Shown here in pieces: positions 9,372 to 18,051 of a DNA stretch of 64,000 bases (positions are counted from its first letter, which is position 1; each line of letters begins with the position of its first letter). This DNA is from Amycolatopsis sp. CA-230715 (GTDB lineage Bacteria; Actinomycetota; Actinomycetes; Mycobacteriales; Pseudonocardiaceae), in assembly GCF_018736145.1 (NCBI RefSeq), contig NZ_CP059997.1, forward strand, positions 3,285,501-3,349,500, in the 5' to 3' direction. The position numbers and the translations under genes were made by a program. Under the pieces are notes generated by a model. It had not been told where the DNA came from. It saw only the letters and a program-made list of their open reading frames with translations, and did no database searches.

Positions 9372-11627
9372 TCAGAAACTGATCGAGCGGTCCTCGTCGC
9401 CGATCGAGCCGCTGATCTTGACCCCGCCCTCGGTGTTCTCGAACAGGCCGCCGTCCACGCGGTACGGGCTGGAGCTGCGCTCCTGGTCACCGCCCTGGCC
9501 GCCGCCCGCCATGCCGCCCATGCCCCCCATCATGCCCATGCCGCCCGCACCAGCCGCGCCCGCGCCACCCTGCTGACCGCCGCCAGCCGACGCCGCCATC
9601 GCCGCGTGCGGGTCGGCGCCACCAGGAGCGACGCCGACGCCCGGCCCGCCCGGAGCGGCGTGCGGCGCGCCCGAACTCGTCATCGAGCCTTGCCCGAGCT
9701 GCACCGGAGCCTCGCCACCGCCGACGGCGTCACCACCACCGCCGGAGCTGACTCCGCCGCCCGCGCCGGGGGCGCCGCCACCGTGGTCACCGCCGCCCGA
9801 CCCTTCGAACGTGCCGAGATCGGACGGTTGCGTGTGCTGCCCGCCCGCGTCGGCACCGGCCGCGGCGGACTCGCCGCCGACGTGGACGCCACCCGGCGCG
9901 TCGAACCGGTCGTTGCTGCCGGGACCAGCCGCCACCCCGTCGTGCCCTGGGGTCGGGTGCGTGCCACCCGGCTGGTCCGTGAGGCCGTACGACGAAGAGC
10001 CGCCCTTGCCGTCCTCGCCGAGCGTGTAGCTGGTCGGGGTGCCGGACCCGTCGTCGACGGTCACGATCGTCGGGCCGCCGGGCCCTTGCGGGCGCTCGGC
10101 GGTGATCTTCAGGTTGCCGTCCTGGATGTGGATCTTGCCGTCCGGTCCCGGCTTGTAGGACCCGTCGGGGCCGGGCTGGCCGTCCGGCGTGCCCTGGGGC
10201 CCGAAGGCGTTCTTGTCCGACGCGAGCGGCACGGTCGCCACCGGCCCGCCGGGCTTGCCGACGTCGGACGCCTTCTTGTCGTCGTCGCCCCAGTCGAGCT
10301 TGTAGTCCTTGTTGTGCCCGTGACCGTCGTCGACCTTGATGTCCATCTTGCCGTCCTTGTCCGGCTCCGACATCGAGATGGTGTCGTCGCCGTGCTTGAC
10401 GGTCGTGGTCTCCGGCGGATCCGCGTCCTTGATCGGCTGTCCGGTCTTCGGGTCGATCGGATACGGCTGGCCCGTCGTCGGGTCGATTTCCAGGGGCTGC
10501 CCGGTGACCGGGTTCTTCCCCTGGTCCGGCATCTCCGGCGGTTTCGGCTGCTCACCCGGCGGTGGGAACGACGCGCTCTGCGGCTTGGTGTCCGGGCCGG
10601 GCCCGGGGCCAGGCCCTGGTCCGGGTCCCGGGCCGGGCCCAGGTCCCGGGCCTGGGCCGGGTGGCTTCGACTGACCGCCGACCTGGAATTTCGCGAACGG
10701 GTCGGTGGGCGCGTCCAGGCATTCGTTGAACGCGCGCAACGCGTTGAACACCGCGTCGTAGGTCGCGTTGATCTGCTTGCGATATTCCGCGAGGGCGTCG
10801 CTGTAGAGCGCCGCGAACTCGTCCATCTCAAGACAGAACTCGTTGGTCCACTTCGAGTCGAAGCCTTCGTCGATGTCGATGGACATCATCCTGATGTCCT
10901 GCGGGTTGATCGGCCCGGTGGAACTGCTCTGCTCTTCGGCGACCTCGGAGTTGGAACCGAAGGTCGAATTGTCGCGGCCCCAGTCGCACGCGCGCTTGAG
11001 GTTGGCGAGAAACATGTTCTGGCCGCCGGTGTATTCGTCACCCCAGCGTTTCGCAATGATCCGCGCGCACGCCCCTTTTGTCGGCACGTTGCACAGATCC
11101 ACCATCGGCGGCCGGACCGCGCTCCACAACTTGTTCAGCGCCTGGCCGAAACCGTTGACCACGCCCGCGTATTCGCCGAGCGCCTTGTCGAATTCGTCGA
11201 GCCTGCCGGTGGCGGTGTCCGCCGCCTTGCCGTGCCAGGCGTTGTGCAACGCGCCGGTGGCGGTTTTGTTCGCCGCCTGCAGCGCGGCGGCCGCCTTGCC
11301 GAGGTTCGTGGACCTCGTTCCCGCCGACCAGAACGCGCCGATCCCGAAATTCGTCAACTCGTCGAGGCGACGCCGGGTACCCGCGCCCTTTCCCGTGTCG
11401 TCGGTTCCCTCGACGCCGTCACCCAACGGCGGTTCGAATTTCATGTGCAGATCACGGCTGGGATTGTTCGTCCAGTTCGCGTACATCTCCACGAGACCTT
11501 CGAGACCGAGCGCGTCGTTCAACGGCCTGAGAGCCTCGAGCATCTGAGTGGAGTTCTCGGGAAAATTAGGCCCCGATGGATCCGTGAGAGCCGCGAAGAC
11601 GCCGTCAGCTGCCTGTCCGGAAGCCAT
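9372..11627 (-). CDS. Large modular T7SS-associated protein with WXG-like N-terminus and Pro/Gly-rich repeats
   Basis: No named family is recognised. The 751 residues show distinct modules. An alpha-helical N-terminal region contains W131-H-G133, like the WXG100 turn. A long PG-dipeptide tract follows (coded around 10591-10665). Next are three 10-residue repeats of the form DPxTGQPxxI (coded around 10432-10517), a charged part with repeated TISMSEPDKDG-like strands, and a Gly/Met/His-rich tail. There is no signal peptide or membrane segment. It lies 3 bp after an EspC-like gene on the same strand. A role as a type VII secreted surface or matrix protein is inferred from composition and context. 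Confidence 0.7.
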   Translation of the reverse strand: MASGQAADGVFAALTDPSGPNFPENSTQMLEALRPLNDALGLEGLVEMYANWTNNPSRDLHMKFEPPLGDGVEGTDDTGKGAGTRRRLDELTNFGIGAFWSAGTRSTNLGKAAAALQAANKTATGALHNAWHGKAADTATGRLDEFDKALGEYAGVVNGFGQALNKLWSAVRPPMVDLCNVPTKGACARIIAKRWGDEYTGGQNMFLANLKRACDWGRDNSTFGSNSEVAEEQSSSTGPINPQDIRMMSIDIDEGFDSKWTNEFCLEMDEFAALYSDALAEYRKQINATYDAVFNALRAFNECLDAPTDPFAKFQVGGQSKPPGPGPGPGPGPGPGPGPGPGPGPDTKPQSASFPPPGEQPKPPEMPDQGKNPVTGQPLEIDPTTGQPYPIDPKTGQPIKDADPPETTTVKHGDDTISMSEPDKDGKMDIKVDDGHGHNKDYKLDWGDDDKKASDVGKPGGPVATVPLASDKNAFGPQGTPDGQPGPDGSYKPGPDGKIHIQDGNLKITAERPQGPGGPTIVTVDDGSGTPTSYTLGEDGKGGSSSYGLTDQPGGTHPTPGHDGVAAGPGSNDRFDAPGGVHVGGESAAAGADAGGQHTQPSDLGTFEGSGGGDHGGGAPGAGGGVSSGGGGDAVGGGEAPVQLGQGSMTSSGAPHAAPGGPGVGVAPGGADPHAAMAASAGGGQQGGAGAAGAGGMGMMGGMGGMAGGGQGGDQERSSSPYRVDGGLFENTEGGVKISGSIGDEDRSISF

Positions 11628-11630
11628 GTT

Positions 11631-11954
11631 TTACTGCCCCTTCCCTGCGTTCGAGGCCTTCCAGGCATTTTCGGCATCGCGTTCCGAAGTCAACTTCTCC
11701 GACTGGTGCAGCCGCACCGAGAAATCGTTGAGGAACCCACTGGCCTTTCCGAGCGACTCGCCCAGCTGGGCGATCTTGTCCAAATAGGCCGCCGCCCGCT
11801 CGGACTGGCCCGCCACCAACCCGAAGTGGCCCTTTTCGATCGCGGGCGCGCCCTGGGTGTAGGTCTTCATCTGGTCCACCGACGTGGCCAGAGCCGCGAT
11901 GTCATCGGCCACCTTCTTGACCTGTTCACCGTCGATCTTGAAACCGTCAGGCAT
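11631..11954 (-). CDS. EspC-like small helical T7SS protein
   Basis: A 107-residue helical protein starting MPDGFKIDGEQVKKVADDIA. The pattern GFxxDxxxV, then GHFGLV in the middle, then a second long helix resembles the EspC/DUF2580 family of ESX-associated secreted proteins. No WXG turn is present. It lies between a small coiled-coil gene (18 bp upstream) and the large modular protein (3 bp downstream), so the three are probably cotranscribed. It may act as a helical partner or chaperone of the large protein. Function is inferred. Confidence 0.65.
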   Translation of the reverse strand: MPDGFKIDGEQVKKVADDIAALATSVDQMKTYTQGAPAIEKGHFGLVAGQSERAAAYLDKIAQLGESLGKASGFLNDFSVRLHQSEKLTSERDAENAWKASNAGKGQ

Positions 11955-11972
11955 CTGTCCAACCCCCTTTTG

Positions 11973-12386
11973 TCAGTTCCCGAACCAGTCGGTGCTGGAG
12001 AAGTAGTCGTCATCCGACACCCGGCGGCGACCGGTCTTCGGCGCGGTGGCATCCGACCACGAATCCCGGCGAGGGGCGGGTGTGCGCTCCGTGGTCTCCG
12101 GCGCGGTGGACCGACCGGCCTTGCCGCGCTTCGACCGGTGCACCGGCCACGGATTTTCCGCGGGCTCGGTGGCCTCCGGCGCGGCGGGCTTCCGCTCGGC
12201 CTTCTTCGGAAGATTCGCGTTCTCGGCCGCGACTCGTTCGCGCTTCGCGGAGATCTTGTCGAGTTCTCGCTGCCTGGCTTCGGCGTCTTCGAGCACTCGC
12301 TCACGGTCGGCCCGGTACTGCGCTTCGACCTCGTCGAACTGCGCCAAAGCCCGTTCGAAGGCCGGATGCACTTGGCCCGTGCTGTC
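11973..12386 (-). CDS. Small charged coiled-coil protein, function unknown
   Basis: The gene encodes 137 residues from the ATG at 12386, which has a strong AGGGGAG ribosome-binding site. A longer GTG start at 12422 lacks one. The N-terminal half (FERALAQFDEVEAQYRADRE onward) is strongly helical with heptad-like spacing. It resembles YbaB-like DNA-binding helices or a T7SS accessory only weakly. The second half is rich in Ala, Pro, Lys and Arg and ends FSSTDWFGN. It is the first gene of the three-gene T7SS-like group. Confidence 0.65.
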   Translation of the reverse strand, partial: DSTGQVHPAFERALAQFDEVEAQYRADRERVLEDAEARQRELDKISAKRERVAAENANLPKKAERKPAAPEATEPAENPWPVHRSKRGKAGRSTAPETTERTPAPRRDSWSDATAPKTGRRRVSDDDYFSSTDWFGN

Positions 12387-12571
12387 CATGATCTCCCCTA
12401 GTTCGCTCCACGCCGGAGACACCCGCGGTGTTCGGCGACGTCAGGGCTTCGACGCACGGAACACCGCGGTGGTGCCATCGCTTATGCACAGAGAATGTAC
12501 CCAGGGGGTGCGGGAGACGCAGCCGGTTCGGCCGTTTGCGTAACCAAACGAGTTGCGCGCCCTGACCAGGG

Positions 12572-13906
12572 TCAATGCACGGCGGAGACCACTCCGGCGA
12601 GCCGGTCGGCCGCGGACTGCGCGGTGTCGTGCGCGGGCGCCTCGACCATGACCCGGACGAGCTGCTCGGTGCCGGACGGCCGCAGCAGAACGCGGCCCTC
12701 CTGCCCCAGCTCGGCCTCGACGGCGTCAACCGCTTCCCGCACCGCGCTCGAGTCCGCGACGGCGGCCTTGTCCGCGACGCGGACGTTGACGAGCACCTGC
12801 GGGAGCCGCCGCATGACGCCCGCCAGATCGGCGAGGGACTTCCGCGTGGCCGCCATCCTGCTCATCAAGCGCAACGCGGTGAGCAGACCGTCACCGGTGG
12901 TGGCGTAGGCGGGCAGGACGACGTGGCCGGACTGCTCGCCGCCGAGCGCGTACCCGCCGGCGCGAAGCTCTTCGAGGACGTACCGGTCGCCGACGCTGGT
13001 CGTCTTCAGCGACACACCGTGCTCGCGCATGGCGAGGTGGAGGCCGAGGTTGCTCATCACCGTGGCGACCAGGGTCCCGTCGGTGAGCTCACCCGCCTCC
13101 GCCATGCCGAGCGCGAGGACCGCCATGATCTGGTCACCGTCGACGACGTCACCGTTCGCGTCGACAGCCAGGCAGCGGTCGGCGTCGCCGTCGTGGGCGA
13201 TGCCCAGATCGGCGCGGTGCTCGAGCACCTTCGCCTGCAGTTGTTCGAGATGGGTCGACCCGCACTCGTCGTTGATGTTGATGCCGTCCGGAGTGGCGTG
13301 CACCGCGATCACCTCGGCGCCCGCCTTGCGGTACACCTCCGGCGCGGCGACCGAAGCGGCGCCGTTCGCGCAGTCGACGACCACACGGATCCCGGCGAGC
13401 TGGTTCGGCAGCGCGTCCAGCAGGTGCGCCACGTAGCGCCCCACGGCGTCCGGCACGTCGGACACGCGGCCGACCTGCGCGCCGGTGGGGCGGACGGCAT
13501 CCGAACCCAGGCCCGCTTCGATCTCGTCCTCGATCCCGTCGGGGAGCTTGTGCCCGCCCGCGGCGAAGAGCTTGATCCCGTTGTCGGGCATCGGGTTGTG
13601 GGACGCCGAGATCATCACGCCGAGGTCGGCTTCGAGCGCGCCGACAAGGTAGGCGACGGCGGGGGTCGGCTGAACGCCGACCCGGAGGACGTCGGCGCCC
13701 GCGGAGGCGAGTCCCGCGACAACGGCCGCCTCGAGCATCTCCCCGCTCGCGCGGGGGTCCCTGCCGACGACCGCGACCGGACGGTGGGAACGGTCGTGCG
13801 CGGCGAGCACGCGCGCCGCGCTGGCCGCGACCGACAGGGCCAACTCCGGCGTGAGTTCGCCGTTGGCGAGGCCACGTACCCCGTCGGTGCCGAACAGGCG
13901 AGCCAT
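12572..13906 (-). CDS. glmM: Phosphoglucosamine mutase
   Basis: This converts glucosamine 6-phosphate to glucosamine 1-phosphate for UDP-GlcNAc synthesis. The 444-residue reading starts at the ATG at 13906, preceded by a near-perfect AAGGAGG; the longer frame to 13936 lacks this. [12 protein letters not shown] is the family start. The phosphoserine loop [12 protein letters not shown] puts the active-site serine at S102. The metal-binding loop DGDADRC and the phosphate-binding [14 protein letters not shown] near the C terminus are present. It lies downstream of rplM-rpsI on the same strand, the usual actinobacterial order. Confidence 0.97.
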   Translation of the reverse strand: MARLFGTDGVRGLANGELTPELALSVAASAARVLAAHDRSHRPVAVVGRDPRASGEMLEAAVVAGLASAGADVLRVGVQPTPAVAYLVGALEADLGVMISASHNPMPDNGIKLFAAGGHKLPDGIEDEIEAGLGSDAVRPTGAQVGRVSDVPDAVGRYVAHLLDALPNQLAGIRVVVDCANGAASVAAPEVYRKAGAEVIAVHATPDGININDECGSTHLEQLQAKVLEHRADLGIAHDGDADRCLAVDANGDVVDGDQIMAVLALGMAEAGELTDGTLVATVMSNLGLHLAMREHGVSLKTTSVGDRYVLEELRAGGYALGGEQSGHVVLPAYATTGDGLLTALRLMSRMAATRKSLADLAGVMRRLPQVLVNVRVADKAAVADSSAVREAVDAVEAELGQEGRVLLRPSGTEQLVRVMVEAPAHDTAQSAADRLAGVVSAVH

Positions 13907-13991
13907 CGATCCTCCTTGAACGAGCAACCCGAACAACCTAGCGACCCCGACGCCGCCCCACCCGGCGCCCCTACCGGACCGTCCCGGCCTG

Positions 13992-14009
13992 CAGTTAGCG
14001 GGCTAAACG
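13992..14009 (-). repeat. Palindromic element, copy 5 (CAGTTAGC variant)
   Basis: It lies between rpsI and glmM. One arm is CAGTTAGC. The flanks GACGA and CAGG match those of the map-end copy at 39490. Confidence 0.9.
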
Positions 14010-14097
14010 TCGTCGGCGGGCAGCCGGGGGCGGAAAGCACGAGAGCGCCCACCCGAATGACGGATGAGCGCTCCCGAGGTTGCCTACCGGCAGGTAA

Positions 14098-14592
14098 TCA
14101 GCGCTTGCTGTACTGCGGAGCCTTGCGGGCCTTCTTGAGGCCATACTTCTTCCGCTCCGTGGCGCGCGCGTCACGGGTGAGGAAGCCGGCCTTCTTCAGC
14201 GCGGGGCGGTCGTCCGCGTCGACCTCGACGAGCGCACGCGCGATCGCTAGGCGCAGCGCGCCGGCCTGACCGGAGATGCCGCCGCCGTGCAGGTTGCCGA
14301 AGATGTCGAACGACTCGGGCTTCTCGACGGTCACCAGCGGCTCACGGATGAGCTGCTGGTGCACCTTGTTCGGGAAGTACTGCTCAAGGCTCTTGCCGTT
14401 GAGCTTGAACTCGCCGGTACCGGGGACGAGCCGCACGCGAACGACGGCCTCCTTGCGGCGGCCGACCGTCTGGGCTGCGCCGCCCGCGGCCCGCGACGGC
14501 TTGGGGGCCGCCGGGGTCTCGCTGGTCACGACGGCCTCGGTCGTCTCGACGGCGTCGGTCTCGGTGCTGGTCACAGACTGTTCCTCACTCAC
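14098..14592 (-). CDS. rpsI: 30S ribosomal protein S9
   Basis: This is a small-subunit head protein whose C-terminal tail reaches the P-site tRNA. It is 164 residues. The conserved core begins [18 protein letters not shown] and ends with the typical [12 protein letters not shown]. An acidic Thr/Glu-rich N-terminal extension of about 35 residues is usual in actinobacteria. The GTG start overlaps the rplM stop by 4 bp (GTGA), so the two are translationally coupled. Confidence 0.97.
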   Translation of the reverse strand: MSEEQSVTSTETDAVETTEAVVTSETPAAPKPSRAAGGAAQTVGRRKEAVVRVRLVPGTGEFKLNGKSLEQYFPNKVHQQLIREPLVTVEKPESFDIFGNLHGGGISGQAGALRLAIARALVEVDADDRPALKKAGFLTRDARATERKKYGLKKARKAPQYSKR

Positions 14593-15041
14593 TGCGCGAC
14601 CTGCGCGATCTTGCTGAGCTCATGCGGCTGCGGCTGCTGGGCCGAGTGCGGGTGCTCGGGGCCTGCGTAGACCTTGAGCTTCTTCGCCTGGGCGCGGCCG
14701 AGCTTGTTCTTCGGCAGCATGCCCTTGACGACCTTCTCGAGCAGGCGCTCGGGCTTGGTGTCGAGCAGTTCGCCGAAGGAGCGCTTGCGCAGACCGCCGG
14801 GGTAGCCACTGTGCCGGTACGCGAACTTCTGCTCGCGCTTGTTACCGGTGAGAGCGACCTTCTCGGCGTTGACGATGATGACGAAGTCACCGGTGTCCAC
14901 GTGCGGGGCATAAGTCGGCTTGTGCTTGCCGCGCAGCAGCGTGGCGACCTCGGTCGCGAGCCGGCCGAGCACGACATCCTCGGCGTCGATCACGTGCCAG
15001 GCACGAGTGACGTCGCCGGGCTTGGGGCTGTACGTGGGCAA
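14589..15041 (-). CDS. rplM: 50S ribosomal protein L13
   Basis: This is an early-assembly large-subunit protein of 150 residues. [10 protein letters not shown], the [18 protein letters not shown] segment, [21 protein letters not shown] and [13 protein letters not shown] are all characteristic. The start codon is TTG at 15041, with GAGGT upstream. It heads the rplM-rpsI pair. The 232-bp region to the divergent lipoprotein gene must hold its promoter, but no clear -35/-10 was assigned. Confidence 0.97.
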   Translation of the reverse strand: MPTYSPKPGDVTRAWHVIDAEDVVLGRLATEVATLLRGKHKPTYAPHVDTGDFVIIVNAEKVALTGNKREQKFAYRHSGYPGGLRKRSFGELLDTKPERLLEKVVKGMLPKNKLGRAQAKKLKVYAGPEHPHSAQQPQPHELSKIAQVAQ

Positions 15042-15273
15042 GGGTCTACCTCGTCGTCAACATTGCGTGTGGGTTCTGTGCGGGCCTAGTGCTCTACGCA
15101 CCGCGGCGCACAACGACATATGAAGATACCCGCCCGCTTCTCGCCGGTTCGAAGCGGGGGGTCCTGGCGAACCCCATACTAGTCTGCGACCGTTCGGCAC
15201 ACCACGACCTGCGGGTTCCACTAGCGTGCCGACCTGACGACAGTCACGGACGATCCCAGCGGCGAGGACCGGC

Positions 15274-16149
15274 ATGAAGAAGCAACTGCGCACGCTCACC
15301 GCGCTCGGCGCGGTCCTCGCGCTGTGCGCGGCGTGCGGGCAGGCGAAGGCGGGCAGGGCGCTGCCCGACGGCGACCAGGCGGCGACCTACGTCAGCGCCA
15401 AGTTCCAGGACACGATGAACGCTCTGCACGAGACCCTGGGCAGGCAGAAGAACACCACCACGTCGTTCGACACCTACTTCCGCATCGACGACAAGTGGGC
15501 GCACAACACCGTGACCGCGGCGCGCCAGGGCACGCCGGAGAGCAAGATCACCCGGAACAAGTCGGTGAAGAAGCCCGACCAGTACCAGAACACCTACTCC
15601 CCGGCCAAGGACCCGTTGGACTACGTCGAGATCGGCCCGGGTTTCAAGGACGCGGCGCCGACCTCGTGGGTGTCGATGCCGAAGGCGAAGGTCACCGTGT
15701 CCTGCGGCTGGGGAGGCATCATCTCCGCCTGCCACATGACGCAGGCGGTCGCGTTGGCGTACAACGCCAACAAGAAAGTCGTGACCAAGGCGAAAAGCCT
15801 TCCCGGCGGGAAAACGGAACTGACCGCGGACGTCACGCTGGCGGCGTTCCTCGACGCGAAGGTCGAGCAGCTGCCGAGCTCCCTTTCGGCGCTGATCAGC
15901 GATGAAATGCGCAAGGAAGTCGTGCCCACCAAGGTCGTCATCAACGCCGACAACACCCTCGACCAGATCGTGATGGACGCGAAAATCGACAAGGGCGGCC
16001 ACCACATCGAGTTGCACGAGGAATTCCACGTCACCGGCGCGGCATCCCCGAACGACTTCCCGGCGCTGCCAGATCCGGCGCAGATCACCGCGCTCCCGGA
16101 CAAGGCCGCGGTCGACGCCTTCTACGACAAGCTGTCAGGTGGGAAGTAA
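15274..16149 (+). CDS. Putative lipoprotein, unknown function
   Basis: The 291-residue protein has a signal peptide with a positive start (MKKQLRT), a hydrophobic core and a candidate lipidated cysteine in ALCAACGQAKAG. The lipobox is slightly unusual, with Cys at -3. The mature part has no motif I recognise. It has two cysteines in VSCGWGGIISACHM that could pair. It ends exactly where the next ORF begins, so it is cotranscribed with the DUF4333-like protein. Its place between rplM and the ESX genes suggests an envelope role linked to secretion, but this is context only. Confidence 0.7.
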   Translation: MKKQLRTLTALGAVLALCAACGQAKAGRALPDGDQAATYVSAKFQDTMNALHETLGRQKNTTTSFDTYFRIDDKWAHNTVTAARQGTPESKITRNKSVKKPDQYQNTYSPAKDPLDYVEIGPGFKDAAPTSWVSMPKAKVTVSCGWGGIISACHMTQAVALAYNANKKVVTKAKSLPGGKTELTADVTLAAFLDAKVEQLPSSLSALISDEMRKEVVPTKVVINADNTLDQIVMDAKIDKGGHHIELHEEFHVTGAASPNDFPALPDPAQITALPDKAAVDAFYDKLSGGK

Positions 16150-16671
16150 ATGAACCAGCCTCCGCAGCAGCCCGGATGGTGGCAGCCGCCCGCGCAGCCG
16201 CAACCGCAGCAGCCCTGGTCCCCGGGACCGGCGAGCCCGCCGCCTGGCCAGGGGTACTCCGGCCAGCCTCCCCAGCCTGGTTACGGAGGCGGGTTCCAGC
16301 CGTCGACCTCGGGTTATGGCGGCTTCGGCGCGTTCAACGAAGGCGCCGAGCCGTCGAAGCCGCGCTCGAAGAAACCGTTCGTCATCGGCGGTGCGGTCGC
16401 ACTGGTCCTCGTATTGGCAGGCGCGGCGCTGCTGATCTTCAACCCGTTCAAGAGCGTGCTCGACCAGAACTCGCTGCAGGAAGGCGTCACCGCCGTACTG
16501 CACGAGTCCTACGGCGAAGGCGACGTGCGCGACGTGAACTGCCCCAGCGGCGAATCGGTGAGCACCGGCACTTCTTTCACCTGTTCCGTCACGGTCGCGG
16601 GCGCCGCAAAAACGGTTTCCGTGCGCGTTCTCAACGACAAGCCGGAATACGAAGTCGGCGCACCGAAGTAA
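16150..16671 (+). CDS. Single-pass membrane protein with DUF4333-like extracellular domain
   Basis: A 173-residue protein. The Pro/Gln/Gly-rich cytoplasmic N-terminal region (1-75) is followed by one membrane helix, FVIGGAVALVLVLAGAALLI, and an outer domain. That domain has two cysteines, in VNCPSGESV and SFTCSVTV, which match the pattern of the DUF4333 family in actinobacterial envelope proteins. The ATG directly follows the TAA of the lipoprotein gene. A strong hairpin terminator follows the stop. Confidence 0.75.
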   Translation: MNQPPQQPGWWQPPAQPQPQQPWSPGPASPPPGQGYSGQPPQPGYGGGFQPSTSGYGGFGAFNEGAEPSKPRSKKPFVIGGAVALVLVLAGAALLIFNPFKSVLDQNSLQEGVTAVLHESYGEGDVRDVNCPSGESVSTGTSFTCSVTVAGAAKTVSVRVLNDKPEYEVGAPK

Positions 16672-16684
16672 CGCAGCGAAAAAT

Positions 16685-16719
16685 AGCGATGGCCCCGCTC
16701 ATCGAGCGGGGCCATCGCT
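16685..16719. terminator. Strong bidirectional hairpin terminator
   Basis: Perfect 16-bp arms (16685-16700 and 16704-16719) flank a 3-nt ATC loop, between the convergent DUF4333-like gene and the WXG100 gene. No T-run follows on either strand, as is common in actinobacteria. Confidence 0.85.
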
Positions 16720-16745
16720 GATGCCGTGTCAGGGCAGCTCGGAAA

Positions 16746-17039
16746 TCACATACCCGACATCAGGTTGGTGACGTCGTTTTCCGTGCCCTGGTAGCCGTCG
16801 GCGATCTGCGGCAGCGCAATCGCGATGCGGTTCAGCAGCGTGGACATCTCGCGGAAGTTCTTGTTCCAGTCACCCTGCAGAACGTGGTACTGCTCCTTCG
16901 CCTTACCGTCCCAGCTCTCCATCAGCTTCCCGATCTTCCCCTGAAGATCGGCGAACTCGTCCTGCAGGAACTTGTGCGTGTTGCTGCAGTCCGAAGCCGC
17001 CTGGTGGATGACTCCGTAGTCAACCTTCATCTGAGACAT
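16746..17039 (-). CDS. WXG100 protein (ESAT-6-like T7SS substrate)
   Basis: A 97-residue helical hairpin protein with the turn W43-D-G45 (ESWDGKAKEQY). Its C-terminal type VII signal is Y83-x-x-x-E87 (DGYQGTENDV). It pairs with the second WXG100 gene 47 bp upstream, the usual heterodimer arrangement. By position (next to rplM and the eccC-side genes) the pair corresponds to EsxU/EsxT of mycobacterial ESX-4. Secreted through EccC. Confidence 0.92.
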   Translation of the reverse strand: MSQMKVDYGVIHQAASDCSNTHKFLQDEFADLQGKIGKLMESWDGKAKEQYHVLQGDWNKNFREMSTLLNRIAIALPQIADGYQGTENDVTNLMSGM

Positions 17040-17086
17040 AAAAACCCTCCCGTAAGTAAAAGTAAGAACGTGCCGTTGAGCTGGAA

Positions 17087-17425
17087 TCAGCCAAGGATGT
17101 TGGAGATCTCGGAGTGGTTAGCCACTGCCTTGAGCGCGTTCTGCTGGTCCTCTTCAGTCGCCTGGTACTTGGTACCGGACGTACCAAGCAATTCACCGAT
17201 CTGGTTCAGGTTGTTGCTCAGCGCCTGGGCGTGCTGGTCGAAGCTGTTCATCATTTCGATGAAGATGCCGCTCGCCCCCTTCGGACCGCTGTCCCAGCCC
17301 GCGCGAGTCGCGTCGATCTCACCGCGAAGCTGCTTGAAGCGCCCATCCATGGCGATGTGAACCTGCGCGAGTTCCTTCTCGGTCTGCTTCAGCAGTTCGA
17401 CATCACCGTGAAAGCCGTCAGCCAT
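17087..17425 (-). CDS. WXG100 protein (CFP-10-like T7SS substrate)
   Basis: A 112-residue partner of the preceding WXG100 protein. The turn is W44-D-S46 instead of the usual WxG, a tolerated variant. A C-terminal signal Y87-x-x-x-E91 (TKYQATEEDQ) is present. It comes first in the two-gene unit. A 6+1+6 palindrome GTTGTG-C-CACAAC at 17625-17637, in the upstream region, may be an operator, but support is weak. Confidence 0.9.
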   Translation of the reverse strand: MADGFHGDVELLKQTEKELAQVHIAMDGRFKQLRGEIDATRAGWDSGPKGASGIFIEMMNSFDQHAQALSNNLNQIGELLGTSGTKYQATEEDQQNALKAVANHSEISNILG

Positions 17426-17664
17426 TGGGTGTGACCCCCTTCGTTTGTGGTTGCCCGTGCCGGTTTGTTTCGTACGGACCTACGACGAAGACCCTGCCAT
17501 GGTCGGTTCCACCTTGTCGCGGGTTGCCCCCAAGTAGTTGCGAGAGTGAACGCGCTTCGAGGGAACCGCCGCTGACCAGGCAGTTTCACAAGCAAACACG
17601 GCAGGAAGCGACACGGCGAAACCCGTTGTGCCACAACATGTCCACCACATTCGCGCAGACGATC

Positions 17665-18036
17665 TCAATCACCGCGGACCATGATTCGCGCTTGCGAAAA
17701 GTCCTCGTCCTCTTCACTCTTTGGGGCGACTTGAGGCCGCGAACGCCGCTTCGGGGGAACCAGATCGGTGGCGTCCGGAAGATCGTGCACCGGCAAACCG
17801 GCGGCAACACGAAAGTTCTTCGCCGAATCCTTCACCCGTGTGGGTGTCGCATCGGTGGCGTGCCCGGCCAGTCGTCTGGCTCGGAACTCGGCGACCAGTT
17901 CCGCGTTCTCCGCGCGGTGGCGCGCATTGGCCGCCGATGCCTCACGGGAGACCCGGCGCGTGTAGGTGATGGCGTCTCGCACCCGCGACGCGTGCTCGCT
18001 CGCCGCGTCCCGCGGTGTGCCCGCGCTGCCGACCAT
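17665..18036 (-). CDS. Small basic/helical protein in the ESX-4 locus, unknown function
   Basis: This is a 123-residue ORF, 15 bp after the Hsp70-like gene and on the same strand, so probably cotranscribed. The N-terminal half is a charged helix (HASRVRDAITYTRRVSREAS onward) and the C-terminal half is Pro/Asp/Lys-rich. No domain is recognised. The ribosome-binding site is weak. The reading frame runs to the stop without overlap on either side. Confidence 0.55.
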   Translation of the reverse strand: MVGSAGTPRDAASEHASRVRDAITYTRRVSREASAANARHRAENAELVAEFRARRLAGHATDATPTRVKDSAKNFRVAAGLPVHDLPDATDLVPPKRRSRPQVAPKSEEDEDFSQARIMVRGD

Positions 18037-18051
18037 CGGCTGTCACAATCC

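Noticed and set aside
10591..10665. Tandem GGGCCC-rich DNA as a CRISPR or satellite repeat
   Set aside because: It is the coding sequence of a PG-dipeptide tract with varied third positions; no spacer-repeat structure.
9606..12401. A 931-codon open frame on the plus strand opposite the T7SS-like genes
   Set aside because: Antisense shadow across three recognised genes; no motif and no sensible start signal.
12533..12550. CGTTTGCGTAACCAAACG, an 18-bp sequence similar in size to the palindrome
   Set aside because: Outer 6-bp arms pair, but the TAGC-GG-GCTA core is absent; not counted as a copy.
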